This document shows, in pieces, positions 50,971-59,611 of a stretch of 64,000 bases of DNA. A program made the position numbers and the translations under genes. Below the pieces are notes generated by a model, which saw nothing but the letters and a program-made list of their open reading frames with translations, ran no database searches and was not told where the DNA came from. This DNA is from an uncultured Planctomycetia bacterium. Its GTDB lineage: Bacteria; Planctomycetota; Phycisphaerae; FEN-1346; JAACEH01. Where the stretch lies: NCBI GenBank assembly GCA_903929765.1, contig CAIYVX010000024.1, positions 1-64,000 of the forward strand. Reading direction: 5' to 3'. Position 1 is the stretch's first letter; each line of letters starts with the position of its first letter.

Positions 50971-51660
50971 ATGCTGGCACTGGAAACTTCGGAAAAAACG
51001 GGATCGCTGGCCCTGGCGGAGGATGGGGCGGTCGTGCTGGAGCGCGACCTGTCGGCGTCGGGTTTGCGGCAGGGGCGTGATCTGGTCGGGTCGATTGGGG
51101 CGGCGATGAAGGAGGCGGGGTGGTCGCCGCCGACGGCGCTGGGGCTGGTGGCCCTGGGCAGCGGGCCGGGGAGTTTCACGGGGCTGCGGATCGCGGTGAT
51201 GTTCGTGCGCGTGCTGGCCTGGCAGACGGGGGCGAAGATCGTGGCGGTGCCGACCCTGCGGCTAATCGCCGAGGCGGCGCCGGCGGCGGAGAAGGACGTG
51301 GGGGTGGTAACCGACGCGCAGCGCGGGGGAGTGTATTGGGCCCGGTACGAGCGGCGGGCCGGGGGCGAGTTGGTGGGCGTTGCGGCGGAGCGCGTCGGGC
51401 CGGCGGAAGAGGCGGCGGCGGATTTGGGTCGGGAAACATTCCTGCTGGGCGACGGGCTGGGGGTAAACGAGAAAATTTTTGCCGGGCGACGGCAGGGCGA
51501 GGCGGCGCTGTGGCGTCCGACGGCGGGGCGGCTGGCGGGGTTGGCCTGGGCGGCGCACCTGAGAGGGGAATATGTGGCGGGGGAGTTGCTGGAACCGCTT
51601 TATGTTCGTCGGCCGGCGCCGGAGGAAGTTGAGGAGCGTCGGCGTCGCGGGGGACGGTAG
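50971..51660 (+). CDS. tsaB: tRNA threonylcarbamoyladenosine biosynthesis protein TsaB
   Basis: A 229-residue ASKHA-fold protein. Family signature ALETSEKTGSLAL and GSGPGSFTGLRI are intact. It partners TsaD in t6A37 modification of tRNAs. It has no catalytic role alone. The C terminus is Arg/Glu-rich. ATG with GGGAGAAC about 16 nt upstream, a weak site, so start is moderately certain. Confidence 0.9.
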   Translation: MLALETSEKTGSLALAEDGAVVLERDLSASGLRQGRDLVGSIGAAMKEAGWSPPTALGLVALGSGPGSFTGLRIAVMFVRVLAWQTGAKIVAVPTLRLIAEAAPAAEKDVGVVTDAQRGGVYWARYERRAGGELVGVAAERVGPAEEAAADLGRETFLLGDGLGVNEKIFAGRRQGEAALWRPTAGRLAGLAWAAHLRGEYVAGELLEPLYVRRPAPEEVEERRRRGGR

Positions 51661-51696
51661 GAATTTTGGGGGTGGTGAAGCGGCGGAAACGGCGAA

Positions 51697-51850
51697 TATC
51701 CAATAATCAACACCCAATATCCAATCATGAAGGACGGATTCCAGGTGGGAGAAAAGGGTGCGGAATTGAGTTATTGATTTGTGGGCGGGCCAGACCTAAC
51801 CCCTCACCCGGCCCTAAAGGGCCACCCTCTCCCAAGGGAGAGTGGTGAAG
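51697..51850. repeat. Repeats in the tsaB-downstream gap
   Basis: An AATATCCAATAATCAACACC / AATATCCAATC direct repeat (51697-51730), then a CTCTCCC/GGGAGAG element preceded by GGCCCTAAAGGGCC (51797-51850). No gene in 51661-51912. Confidence 0.75.
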
Positions 51851-51912
51851 AAGCAACGACAGAAACAACGGCGAGTCTTGTTTTTGCGCGCGGGGGCGGT
51901 AATAATTCGAGC

Positions 51913-52383
51913 ATGGACGACGCTCTGGGCAACGTCATATTCATCGTTACGGGGAGCAATCTGACGGCGGAGCAGAAGGACCGGCCGCTGGCTTACTTTC
52001 TAAAAACACATATCGACAGGTATGGCGGAGAAGATCCGACGCGGTGCGGCCTGGTGGTGAGCGATCATTGGTACATGAACACCAAAGAAGTTCAGGAGTG
52101 CGCGACGATCAGCATCGGAGGCCCGCCGGTGAACGCCTTGAGCCAGCACTTCTGGCACCGGCTGCCGATGGCCCTGGCGGTGGACAACGTGTTCGTCATC
52201 CAGGCGGACATGAGCTTCGAGGATCTGCGGGCGAGCATCTGGGGCATGAGCCACGAGACGACGCGCGAGGCGATTCTGACGTTCTGCCAGAAAGGTTACC
52301 TGCGGCGCTTTCTGGAGGCGGCCTGGGGGGAAAGCATCGAGGAGCCGGAGACGCCGAAGGAGGGGGGAACGGAGAAAAGCTAA
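51913..52383 (+). CDS. Conserved-looking protein of unknown function
   Basis: A 156-residue protein without signal or membrane segment. It has an acidic N-terminal half, a mid region with GPPVNALSQHFWHRLP and a C-terminal helix; no family recognised. ATG at 51913 gives a natural-looking start (MDDALGNVIF); upstream is repeat DNA in another frame. Promoter and Shine-Dalgarno not clear. Same strand as tsaB but separated by repeats. Confidence 0.6.
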   Translation: MDDALGNVIFIVTGSNLTAEQKDRPLAYFLKTHIDRYGGEDPTRCGLVVSDHWYMNTKEVQECATISIGGPPVNALSQHFWHRLPMALAVDNVFVIQADMSFEDLRASIWGMSHETTREAILTFCQKGYLRRFLEAAWGESIEEPETPKEGGTEKS

Positions 52384-52520
52384 GTAAAAAGTAAAAGGTA
52401 AAAAGGTAAAAGTAAAAAGTTACAACAGAAGAAAAAACATACAGAAACAGCGTCCCCCAGCAATGCTGGGGGCTTTAAAAGAAAAATAGCAGCAGGGCAG
52501 AGACAAGCTCTGCCCCTACG
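52384..52520. repeat. Repeat chain between convergent genes
   Basis: An AT-rich AAAAGTAAAAGGTAAAAAGG tandem (52384-52423), a CCCCCAGC/GCTGGGGG palindrome (52449-52476), and GGGCAGAGACAAGCTCTGCCCCTAC (52494-52520). Confidence 0.8.
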
Positions 52521-52546
52521 AACCACAACAAAAACCATAATTCGGG

Positions 52547-53122
52547 TTAGTCGGCGAAGCGGAGGGCCTTGTCGGAACTTTCGCCGAGGCGATCGCGGAG
52601 CAGGCGGACGTAACTGGTGGTGAGGACGTCGGAGGCGGCGAGTCCGAGGCGGGCGAGGAGCTGGTCGACCTGGGCTTCGTTGGGAGCTTCGACCTCGACA
52701 AAAAAACCCAGGAGCGGCAACTCGTCGATGGTGATTTCGGCGCCCTGGAAGCGCCAACGGCGGCGGCGTTTTTCGTAGCTGAAGGCCTCGGAGTAGTTGA
52801 GGCCGCGAAGAATTTCGCGCATGGCGGCGGGGTCGGGAATGTCGACCTGGTGCTCGGGTCGGACCTTGAGTCGGCCTGGTTCGCGCGGCCCTTTGTAGGT
52901 GAGCAGGACGGCGCGCTGGAGGCGGCGGGCGGTTTCGTCGAGGGGCTGGGAGACGCGGAGTCGCAAGGCCGAGTCGCCCTCGAAGAGGCGGCGGTCGGGA
53001 TGGTCGAAGAAGGCGTCGATCTCGACCCAGGCGCCGCCGTAGTCGGCGCCCAGGTCGGCGATGGCCCGCTCAACGGCGGCGACGTCGGAGATGCGGACTT
53101 TGGCTTCGATTTCCTGGCCCAT
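52547..53122 (-). CDS. CYTH-domain protein (class IV adenylate cyclase / triphosphatase-like)
   Basis: A 191-residue CYTH protein. The ExExK signature is visible as EIEAKVRI at the start, plus alternating Arg/Glu strands LRLRVSQ and LLTYKGPRE. Members bind triphosphate or nucleotides; CyaB-like cyclases and thiamine triphosphatases both belong. The exact activity is not predictable. ATG 53122; Shine-Dalgarno weak. Confidence 0.82.
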   Translation of the reverse strand: MGQEIEAKVRISDVAAVERAIADLGADYGGAWVEIDAFFDHPDRRLFEGDSALRLRVSQPLDETARRLQRAVLLTYKGPREPGRLKVRPEHQVDIPDPAAMREILRGLNYSEAFSYEKRRRRWRFQGAEITIDELPLLGFFVEVEAPNEAQVDQLLARLGLAASDVLTTSYVRLLRDRLGESSDKALRFAD

Positions 53123-53224
53123 AGCAATATCATAACCTGATTGCCGTACGGCGCGAAGGCGGAGTCAATGGCGAATTCCGGGTGAAGAAGAAACGGCAAG
53201 AGCACAAGGCGAGATTGGCGAAAC

Positions 53225-53404
53225 AGGTGCACCCTCACCCGGCCCTGAAGGGCCACCCTCTCCCTTCAAGGGAGAGGGGTGAAGAAACAAAGAAACAGCA
53301 ACACCCTCACCCTACCCTCTCCCCTCAAGGGAGAGGGGTGAAGAAACAGAAGAAGCAGCAACACCCTCACCCGACCCTCACCCGTCGAGAGAGAGGGGTG
53401 AAAC
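53225..53404. repeat. Three tandem copies of the CTCTCCC/GGGAGAG element
   Basis: Copies at about 53225-53285, 53302-53344 and 53362-53404, joined by A-rich linkers (agaaacaaagaaacagcaa). The first has the extra GGCCCTGAAGGGCC hairpin; the third has a mutated stem. Another partial copy follows at 53406. Confidence 0.9.
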
Positions 53405-53426
53405 AAGGAGAGTGGTGAAACAACAA

Positions 53427-53455
53427 TTGACATTCTGACCGGCGGGGCTTATGGT
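53427..53455 (+). promoter_or_regulatory. Strong sigma-70-like promoter very close to the start codon
   Basis: A perfect TTGACA (53427-53432), 17 bp, then TATGGT (53450-53455). Transcription would begin at about 53461-53463, immediately before the ATG at 53464. No Shine-Dalgarno is seen, consistent with a leaderless message. Confidence 0.65.
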
Positions 53456-53463
53456 TGGCCGGT

Positions 53464-54387
53464 ATGAGCAACGCAGGAGAAACGTTGGCGGAAATCATCC
53501 AGGTGCGGGCCGATGACGGGTATGAGTTAGCCTGCCGGCGATATGGGCCGACGGGGGGCGTCCGGCCGCACGGCCTGGTCATTGGCCTGCACGGCATTCA
53601 GAGCCACGGGGGCTGGTACGAGGCTTCGTCGCGGCATCTGGCGGCGGCAGGGCTGGCGGTTTATTTTCCGGATCGGCGGGGGAGCGGGATGAATGCGGCG
53701 GCGCGGGGCGATGCGTCGTCGTGGGAACAATTGGTTGGCGATTTGGTGGCGGTGGAAGAGACGGCGCTGGCGGATTGGGGGGCGAACCGTGACGACCACG
53801 GCGGGACAAGACCCGCCGTGGCACATCCGTTTCGGCAGATTCCGGTGGTGCTGGTGGGGATAAGCTGGGGCGGGAAGGTGGCGGCGGCGGCGGCGCGAAT
53901 GCACGGGGGGCGGTATGCAGGGTTGGCGTTGCTGTGTCCGGGGATTTGCCCGCGGCGCGACGTGGGTTTGGTGACGAAATTGCGAATCGCGGCGGCGCTG
54001 GCGGGAGGAGGCGGGGCGCGGGAGTTTGCGATTCCGCTGGATGAGGCGGCGCTGTTTACGGCGACTCCACGGTGGCTGGATTTTTTGCGGCGCGACGAAT
54101 TGTCGCTGCACCAGGCGACGGCGCGGTTTCTGGCGGAGAGTCGGCGGCTGGATGAATTCATGGCGGCGACGCCGGAGTGGCTGCACGTGCCGACGTATCT
54201 GGCGCTGGCGGAGCGGGATCGGATTATTGATAATGAGGCGACGCGGCGGTGGTTCGAGCGAGTGGCGGCGCGGGAGCGGACGGTGCGGATTTATCCGGAG
54301 GCGCAGCACACGCTGGAATTCGAGGCAGAGCCGGGGGAGATTTTTGAGGATTTGACGGCGTGGGTGCTGGAGGTATGTGACCGATAG
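53464..54387 (+). CDS. Alpha/beta hydrolase, lysophospholipase-like
   Basis: A 307-residue alpha/beta hydrolase. Nucleophile Ser in VGISWGGK (GxSxG), the oxyanion region GLHGIQSHG, Asp in ALAERDRIID and His in YPEAQHTLE complete the triad. It resembles monoacylglycerol lipases/lysophospholipases. Residues about 111-120 (DHGGTRPAVA) are encoded by an in-frame palindrome with 10-bp perfect arms (53796-53821), which sits in a surface loop before the nucleophile strand. The start is ATG 53464; promoter spacing suggests a leaderless message. Confidence 0.82.
   Translation: MSNAGETLAEIIQVRADDGYELACRRYGPTGGVRPHGLVIGLHGIQSHGGWYEASSRHLAAAGLAVYFPDRRGSGMNAAARGDASSWEQLVGDLVAVEETALADWGANRDDHGGTRPAVAHPFRQIPVVLVGISWGGKVAAAAARMHGGRYAGLALLCPGICPRRDVGLVTKLRIAAALAGGGGAREFAIPLDEAALFTATPRWLDFLRRDELSLHQATARFLAESRRLDEFMAATPEWLHVPTYLALAERDRIIDNEATRRWFERVAARERTVRIYPEAQHTLEFEAEPGEIFEDLTAWVLEVCDR
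53796..53821. repeat. CCACGGCGGG palindrome inside the hydrolase gene
   Basis: Arms CCACGGCGGG (53796-53805) and CCCGCCGTGG (53812-53821) with loop ACAAGA. The same sequence type occurs between genes at 54471-54498 (CACGGCGGG...CCCGCCGTG). Confidence 0.85.
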
Positions 54388-54407
54388 CGGCCACCGAGTA
54401 CAAAGAA

Positions 54408-54574
54408 GAACACACTTTGGTCCCGACTTCGTCGGGTCTTCAAAGTGTGGCACCCGGAGGAAGTCCAAACGCACGGCGGGCAAGCCCCGCCGTGGCACAA
54501 GCTCAGTCAGACACACAGGGCCTCAACCCCTCACCCGGCCCTGAAGGGCCACCCTCTCCCAAGGGAGAGGGGTT
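54408..54574. repeat. Three palindromic elements after the hydrolase gene
   Basis: CACACTTTG/CAAAGTGTG with inner CCCGAC/GTCGGG (54408-54457), CACGGCGGG/CCCGCCGTG (54471-54498), and a CTCTCCC/GGGAGAG element with GGCCCTGAAGGGCC (54524-54574). Confidence 0.88.
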
Positions 54575-54592
54575 GACATCCCGGAGGAAGAA

Positions 54593-55360
54593 ATGAAAGC
54601 TCTGATCGTATATTTTTCGCAGACGGGGAACACGGAACGCGTGGCCGCGGCGATTGGGCGGGGGTTAGAGGCGGCGGGGGTGGCGTGCCGCACGGTGGCG
54701 CTGGCGGATGCGCGGCCGGAGATGATGGCGGAGGCGGAGCTGGTGGGGATCGGGACGCCGGTGTTTTATTACAAGGAACCGACGGTGGTGCGGGACTGGA
54801 TGGCGCGGCTGCCGGCGGCGCGGGGGAAGGCGGCCTTCACGTTTATCACGCATGGCGGCAATCCGGTGAATACGCTCCGGCGGATGCAGAAACAACTGGG
54901 GCGGCGCGGGTACACGGTGGTAAAGAGTTTTACGGCCCTGGGGTACGACAGTTACCCGATGTACTTCAAGAGTTTCCGGGAATGGGGTCGGCCGGAGGCG
55001 GACGAACTTCGCCTGGCCGCGGAATTCGGCGAGCGGCTGTCCGGCGAGGTTGGGCGGTTCCGCGAGGATCGAAATTTTTCTCGGCCGCGCTACCAGTTTG
55101 TGGGCGGGGCGTATTTTTTTCGGAGTATGCTCTGCCAGGGCGGGATGATGAAGCGGATATTTCCGCGGCTGGAGGCGGACGAGAAACTTTGCACGCGGTG
55201 CGGGACGTGCCGGAAGAATTGTCCGACGGGGGCGATCACGATGGGGCCGTATCCGCGGATCGATGATAAGTGCATGTGGTGCTATTTGTGTGAGAGGATT
55301 TGTCCGGTGCAGGCGTTCAGGACGGATTGGGAGCCACTGCGGAAGAAGTTAAAAATTTAA
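54593..55360 (+). CDS. EFR1-family flavodoxin-ferredoxin
   Basis: A 255-residue electron-transfer protein. N-terminal flavodoxin domain with FSQTGNTERVA (FMN phosphate loop), and a C-terminal ferredoxin with two 4Fe-4S binding motifs: CTRCGTCRKNCPTGAI and CMWCYLCERICPVQAF. The architecture is that of EFR1 proteins. Partner unknown. Start ATG with GGAGGAAG. The last residues (KKLKI) run into an AT-rich repeat. Confidence 0.9.
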   Translation: MKALIVYFSQTGNTERVAAAIGRGLEAAGVACRTVALADARPEMMAEAELVGIGTPVFYYKEPTVVRDWMARLPAARGKAAFTFITHGGNPVNTLRRMQKQLGRRGYTVVKSFTALGYDSYPMYFKSFREWGRPEADELRLAAEFGERLSGEVGRFREDRNFSRPRYQFVGGAYFFRSMLCQGGMMKRIFPRLEADEKLCTRCGTCRKNCPTGAITMGPYPRIDDKCMWCYLCERICPVQAFRTDWEPLRKKLKI

Positions 55361-55575
55361 AATTAAAAATGAAGAATTAGAAACAGAAACAACAGGAACG
55401 GCAACGGCAGCACGCGGCGATTTGGGAGCAACAGGTGCACCCTCACCCGGCCGTTCCGGCCACCCTCCCCCGTCAAGGGGGAGGGGTAAAAAAGCAGAAG
55501 CCGCAACGGCAACGGCAGCACGCGGCGATTTGGGAGCAACAGGTGTACCCTCACCCGGCAGCAGCCACCCGACAG
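55358..55575. repeat. AT-rich tandem and two CTCTCCC-family copies
   Basis: AAATTTAAAATTAAAAATG AT-rich repeat (55358-55382), then a full element copy with prefix gcgatttgggagcaacagg (55410-55488) and a truncated second copy (55518-55575) that repeats the same prefix. Confidence 0.85.
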
Positions 55576-55576
55576 T

Positions 55577-56638
55577 TCAAGTCCGAGCAACGAAGACGTA
55601 GACAAAGAAGGCGGCGTAACCGAGTCCGGCGGCCAGGAGGGCGTACGGGTTTACGCGGCCGGCGATCTTGATCCAGAGGAGGCCGGCGAGGCCCGTGCCG
55701 AGGGCGATGAGGGCCGAGGCTAGCGTGAGGCCGGTCAGGTGCCAGGGGGTGAAAGCGATGGCGAAGGCGACGGGGACGCAGGTCTGGAAGACCATGGCGC
55801 CGGTGATATTGCCCAGGGCGAGGGTGTCCTTGCGGCGGGCGATCCAGAGGATGGAATTGAACTTTTCGGGCAACTCGGTGGCGATCGGGATGATGATGAT
55901 GGAGAGGAGGAGCGGGGCGATGCCGTAGAAGGCGGCGACGGCTTCGGTGGCGCCGACGAAACGGTGGGCGCCGAAGATGATGGCGGCCAGGGCGACGGCG
56001 AGTTGGAGGAGAATCAGCGGGAGGCCGGGCGGTCCGAGGGGTGCGGGGTCGGGCTTGTGGCCGGGCTTGTGGTCGCGGTTGGGGCGGCGCAGGTAGCGGG
56101 CGAAGGTCAGGTCTTCGAGGGAGGTCTGTTCAAGGCCGGCCGCATCCCGACCGGCGAAGGTTCGGTAGACGTATAAAGTGTAAGCGACGACGAGTCCGGC
56201 GGCGACGGCGTAGCGGAGCCAGGGCATATCCTGAACAAACGAAACGGCGATGGCGGCGCCGTAGAGAGCGAGGAACCAGGCGAGGTCGCGGACGACGAGT
56301 CGCGGGTCGGCGTTCATGGCGAGTTCGCGCCGCCCGAGTTTGGTGAAGGCGAGGACGGCGGCGCCGGTGACGCAAAAGGCGAGAGTGGCGAGCATGAAGG
56401 GTGCGCCGGCGACGGCGCCGAGGCCGACGTCGACAGCCTGGGCGTCGCCGTAAACGAGGATGGCGACGATGGGGATAGCGGTTTCGGGCATGGCGGTGCC
56501 GACGGCGGCGAAGACGGAGCCGACGACGGCCTGGTTGACGCGGAGGCGGCGGCCGAGCCACTCGACGGCGTTGGTAAAGAGGGAGCAGGCGACGAGGATG
56601 AGGACGAGGGAGATGAGGAGGACTTCGATGGCGGCCAT
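55577..56638 (-). CDS. Sodium/calcium exchanger (CaCA family)
   Basis: A 353-residue membrane protein with about ten helices. The two alpha repeats are clear: GSVFAAVGTAMPETAIPI and IIPIATELPEKFNSI, containing the ion-coordinating Glu residues. An internal Pro-rich loop separates the halves. Exports calcium by sodium or proton gradient. ATG with GGAAGGAAAA. Confidence 0.9.
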   Translation of the reverse strand: MAAIEVLLISLVLILVACSLFTNAVEWLGRRLRVNQAVVGSVFAAVGTAMPETAIPIVAILVYGDAQAVDVGLGAVAGAPFMLATLAFCVTGAAVLAFTKLGRRELAMNADPRLVVRDLAWFLALYGAAIAVSFVQDMPWLRYAVAAGLVVAYTLYVYRTFAGRDAAGLEQTSLEDLTFARYLRRPNRDHKPGHKPDPAPLGPPGLPLILLQLAVALAAIIFGAHRFVGATEAVAAFYGIAPLLLSIIIIPIATELPEKFNSILWIARRKDTLALGNITGAMVFQTCVPVAFAIAFTPWHLTGLTLASALIALGTGLAGLLWIKIAGRVNPYALLAAGLGYAAFFVYVFVART

Positions 56639-56699
56639 GAAATTTTCCTTCCGCCCATTCGGGGTTATGAAGAAAAAAAGATATATTATATTTGATCGA

Positions 56700-56800
56700 T
56701 ACCGGGGGTTTCACCCCCGGCTATGTTCCTCGCGCCCTTTCAGGGCGGACAGCAACAACAGAAACAGAAACAACCGGACAGGGCAAAGCCCTTTCCCTAC
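56700..56800. repeat. Palindromic elements after the glycosyltransferase gene
   Basis: A CCGGGGGTTTCACCCCCGG hairpin followed by GCGCCCTTTCAGGGCGGAC (56700-56752), then GGACAGGGCAAAGCCCTTTCCC (56776-56800). The first is a copy of the 40021 element. Confidence 0.85.
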
Positions 56801-56815
56801 GAACAGAAACGGCCA

Positions 56816-58000
56816 TCAGAGGCGCTGGCGGCCGCGATAGGCGGTGCCGCGCCAGGTGACGGTGGCCAGACCGAGTCGGGAGGCCAGGGCATTGATAATA
56901 ATTCCAGAGACCAAGAGGACCGAGAGCGGATAGAAAAGGAGGTAGCGGGCCTCGGCGCGGCTCATGCGGCTGTAGCGGACGAGGACGGACATCATCATGA
57001 CGACCTGGGCGAGGCCGAGGGCAAAGAGGGTGTTGCGGAGCGGATCGTGGAAGTCGGCGGCGTGGGCGGCCAGGCCGCCCCAGACCAGGAGGAGGAAGGG
57101 CGAGCCGCTGAAGAGGAGGACGCCGAAGAACACGGCGGCCAGGAGCCAGGGATAGCGGAAGGCCTGGGAAAAGATTCTGGTCCAGCCGCGCCAGGCGGCG
57201 GGGAGGCTGTCGTACATGCGGGTGCGGAAGAGGTCGAGTCCGAGGGCGTTGAGGAGGCGGTAGCCGCGCCCTTTGACCAGGCGGGCGAGGGCGATGTCTT
57301 CGACCAGTTCGTCGCGGAGGGCCTGGTGTCCGCCGACGGCCTGGTAGACGGAGCGGCGGATGAGGATGAACTGGCCGTTGGCGAAGGCGACCTTTTTTTT
57401 CGGATCGTTGACCCAGGCGGGTCGGAAATAGAGGGCCAGGATGGAGCCGCAGAGCGGCTGGATGAGATTTTCACCAAAGGAATGCATGTCGATAAGGGGC
57501 CAGAGGCTGAGGAGGTCGCCGGAGCGGGCGAGGGTGTAGCCGAGGGCGGCGCTGAGGCTGTGGGGGGCCTGGCGGCAATCGGCGTCGACGAAGAGGAGCC
57601 AGTCGCCGGCGGCGGCCTGGGCGCCGGTCCAGAGGGCGTGGGCTTTGCCGAACCAACCGGGCGGGAGCTGGGCGACCTGGACGAGGCGGATGCGGGGGTC
57701 GGTGGCGGCGGCGCGGCGGACGAGGTCGGCGGTGGAGTCGGAGGAGCGGTCGTCGACGACGATGATTTCAAAGTTGGGATAGGATTGGCGGGTGAGGGAG
57801 TCGAGACAATCGGCGATGTTGGCGGCCTCGTTGCGGGCGGGGACGATGATGGAGGCTCGGGGCGGATCGGGCAGGACCGGCGGCGCGGAGGCGGGGCTGA
57901 GAATTTCCTGGCGGCGCTGGGCGGCGCTGAGGGTGAAGTGGCGGGCGGTCCAGATGAGGAGGATGGCGGCGGCCAGGGCGACGAGGAGCCAACCGGTCAT
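56816..58000 (-). CDS. GT2 glycosyltransferase with C-terminal membrane helices (HpnB-like)
   Basis: A 394-residue protein: an N-terminal membrane anchor, a GT2 domain (SIIVPARNEA, IIVVDDRSSDST, LFVDADC as DXD, LVEDIAL) and three or more C-terminal membrane helices. The LPPGWFGKAHAL motif is characteristic of the HpnB/CrtQ-like branch found near hopanoid and carotenoid genes. No such genes follow here. Its ATG overlaps the DUF2802-like gene (ATGA). Confidence 0.82.
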   Translation of the reverse strand: MTGWLLVALAAAILLIWTARHFTLSAAQRRQEILSPASAPPVLPDPPRASIIVPARNEAANIADCLDSLTRQSYPNFEIIVVDDRSSDSTADLVRRAAATDPRIRLVQVAQLPPGWFGKAHALWTGAQAAAGDWLLFVDADCRQAPHSLSAALGYTLARSGDLLSLWPLIDMHSFGENLIQPLCGSILALYFRPAWVNDPKKKVAFANGQFILIRRSVYQAVGGHQALRDELVEDIALARLVKGRGYRLLNALGLDLFRTRMYDSLPAAWRGWTRIFSQAFRYPWLLAAVFFGVLLFSGSPFLLLVWGGLAAHAADFHDPLRNTLFALGLAQVVMMMSVLVRYSRMSRAEARYLLFYPLSVLLVSGIIINALASRLGLATVTWRGTAYRGRQRL

Positions 58001-58563
58001 GGCTGGTCTCCGCGCAGGTCGGGGGCGGTGCGGCGCAAGGCGAGAATGAGTTCGATCTCGCCGGTCATGAGTTTCATTTCACGGGCGATTTCGACGACGG
58101 TGAGGCCCTTTTCGGCCAGGGCGTAAACTTTGGCGTAACGTTCGCTGGCGAATTGGGGTCGCGGCTCGGGCCGGGGGGCGGGAATTCGCGGCGCGGGGGC
58201 GGCGGCGTCGCCCTGGAGGCGTTGCAACTCGCGGATTTTGAGGTCGGCTTCCTGGATCAGGAGGTTCATGGCCCGCAGGCGGGTGTCGATCTGGCCGTTG
58301 ATTTCGCGGGACATTTCTTCGAGTTGGAGCAGGAGTTCGGTGAGGCTCTGTTGCAATTGGCGGTGGGCGGCGTCGCCAACGGAGGCCGGGCGGCGCGGGG
58401 AATCGCGGAGGAGGGCTTCGGTGGAACGGTCGTTGGCCTCTTTCTGGCGTTTGATGCGTCGGAGGCTCCACCACATGATGGCGGCGGCGACGGCGAGAAT
58501 GACGACGATCCAGAGGACATTCTGGGGCGGGGCGTCGGCGAGAAGGGGAAGGCTAAGATTCAT
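57997..58563 (-). CDS. Membrane-anchored DUF2802-like protein
   Basis: A 188-residue protein: one N-terminal membrane helix (VLWIVVILAVAAAIMWW), a long charged coiled coil (about 35-125), a Pro-rich linker and a C-terminal helix-turn-helix-like segment (ALAEKGLTVVEIAREMKLMTGEIELIL) typical of DUF2802/DUF6115. The ATG at 58563 overlaps MscS by 11 bp, so they are co-transcribed. Function unknown. Confidence 0.65.
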   Translation of the reverse strand: MNLSLPLLADAPPQNVLWIVVILAVAAAIMWWSLRRIKRQKEANDRSTEALLRDSPRRPASVGDAAHRQLQQSLTELLLQLEEMSREINGQIDTRLRAMNLLIQEADLKIRELQRLQGDAAAPAPRIPAPRPEPRPQFASERYAKVYALAEKGLTVVEIAREMKLMTGEIELILALRRTAPDLRGDQP

Positions 58564-59611
58564 CACCGGCTCCTTCCTTTTTGTCGCGGTCGGCGGCGGT
58601 GGGCGACGGAGCGCCAATTGGCGGGGGCGGCGGTGGGGCGGCGGCGCCGGAGGTCGGCGTGAGGCCGGGGGCCGGGGATGAGCCGACGGCGGTTGGGGCC
58701 GGCTGAATCGCGCCGGGGAAGGCCATTTTGACGGTCGGTTCGCGGGCGAAGACATCGAGAATCCGTTCGGTGAGGGCGGCGGCGGTCTGGCGGCGGGCGC
58801 GGACTGAGGTCAGATAGCGGAGGGTGAGCAGGACGCCGGTGGGTTCGAGACTGAGATAGACGGTCGGCGTCAGGTGTTCGTAGAGAATGGGGTAGAGCGA
58901 TTTGGCGCGGCTGATTTCCTCGTGGGCTTTGGGCACCAGGTCGTGCGTTTCCCGGGTGGCGAGGTCCTGGAGTAGTTGGCGGGCCAGGCGCCAGTCGCTG
59001 CCGGGGGCCAGGTGAATCGGCAGTTCGTTCCAGATATATGAAAATCCTTGAGTATAATTGAAGACCGACTCGGTGAAGATGAAGCTGTTGGGAATGAAGG
59101 CCAGGCGTCCGGTGGACTGGTCGGCGGCGACCCAGTTGCCGACCTCCAGGACGCAGGTGTGAAAGAGGCGGATGTCGAGAACGTCGCCGACGACTTTGCC
59201 GATCTGGATGCGGTCGCCGATGTCGTAGGGGCGGCGCAGGGTGATCTGGACCCAGCCGGCGAAACCGAGGATGACGGTCTGAAGGGCGAGGGTAACGCCG
59301 GCGGCGGCGAGGCCGATCCAGAGGGTGACGTTTAGTTCTTTGGCCCAGGTGGCCCCGATGACGGCCAGGGCGAGGAACTGAGCAAGGTAGCCGATGGTGC
59401 GTGCGGCCTTGTAGCGGGCCACGTCGTCGGCGATCTGGCGCGTGAGTTTGCGGGCGAGAAGGGTCGAGATGTAGAAAGCCAGGACGACGGCGACGGCGGT
59501 GATGATCAACGGTTCGCGGTTTTTCTCGAACCAGTTAAGGGCCTCAGTCGGCGTTGCCGAAGGCGCGGCGTCGGCGGCCAGGAGGATGGCGGAGGCGAAA
59601 AGGTCGGTCAT
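58553..59611 (-). CDS. Mechanosensitive ion channel, MscS family
   Basis: A 352-residue MscS-type channel. Three membrane helices near the N terminus; the pore helix region GVTLALQTVILGFAGWVQI and the MscS beta domain start RRPYDIGDRIQI are clear. The C-terminal tail is Pro/Ala-rich. Releases solutes upon hypo-osmotic shock. ATG 59611 overlaps the larC stop (ATGA). Confidence 0.9.
   Translation of the reverse strand: MTDLFASAILLAADAAPSATPTEALNWFEKNREPLIITAVAVVLAFYISTLLARKLTRQIADDVARYKAARTIGYLAQFLALAVIGATWAKELNVTLWIGLAAAGVTLALQTVILGFAGWVQITLRRPYDIGDRIQIGKVVGDVLDIRLFHTCVLEVGNWVAADQSTGRLAFIPNSFIFTESVFNYTQGFSYIWNELPIHLAPGSDWRLARQLLQDLATRETHDLVPKAHEEISRAKSLYPILYEHLTPTVYLSLEPTGVLLTLRYLTSVRARRQTAAALTERILDVFAREPTVKMAFPGAIQPAPTAVGSSPAPGLTPTSGAAAPPPPPPIGAPSPTAADRDKKEGAGDES

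Noticed and set aside
56723-58126. A 467-residue plus-strand frame over the GT2 gene
   Set aside because: Shadow of a GT2 with clear DXD motif on the minus strand.
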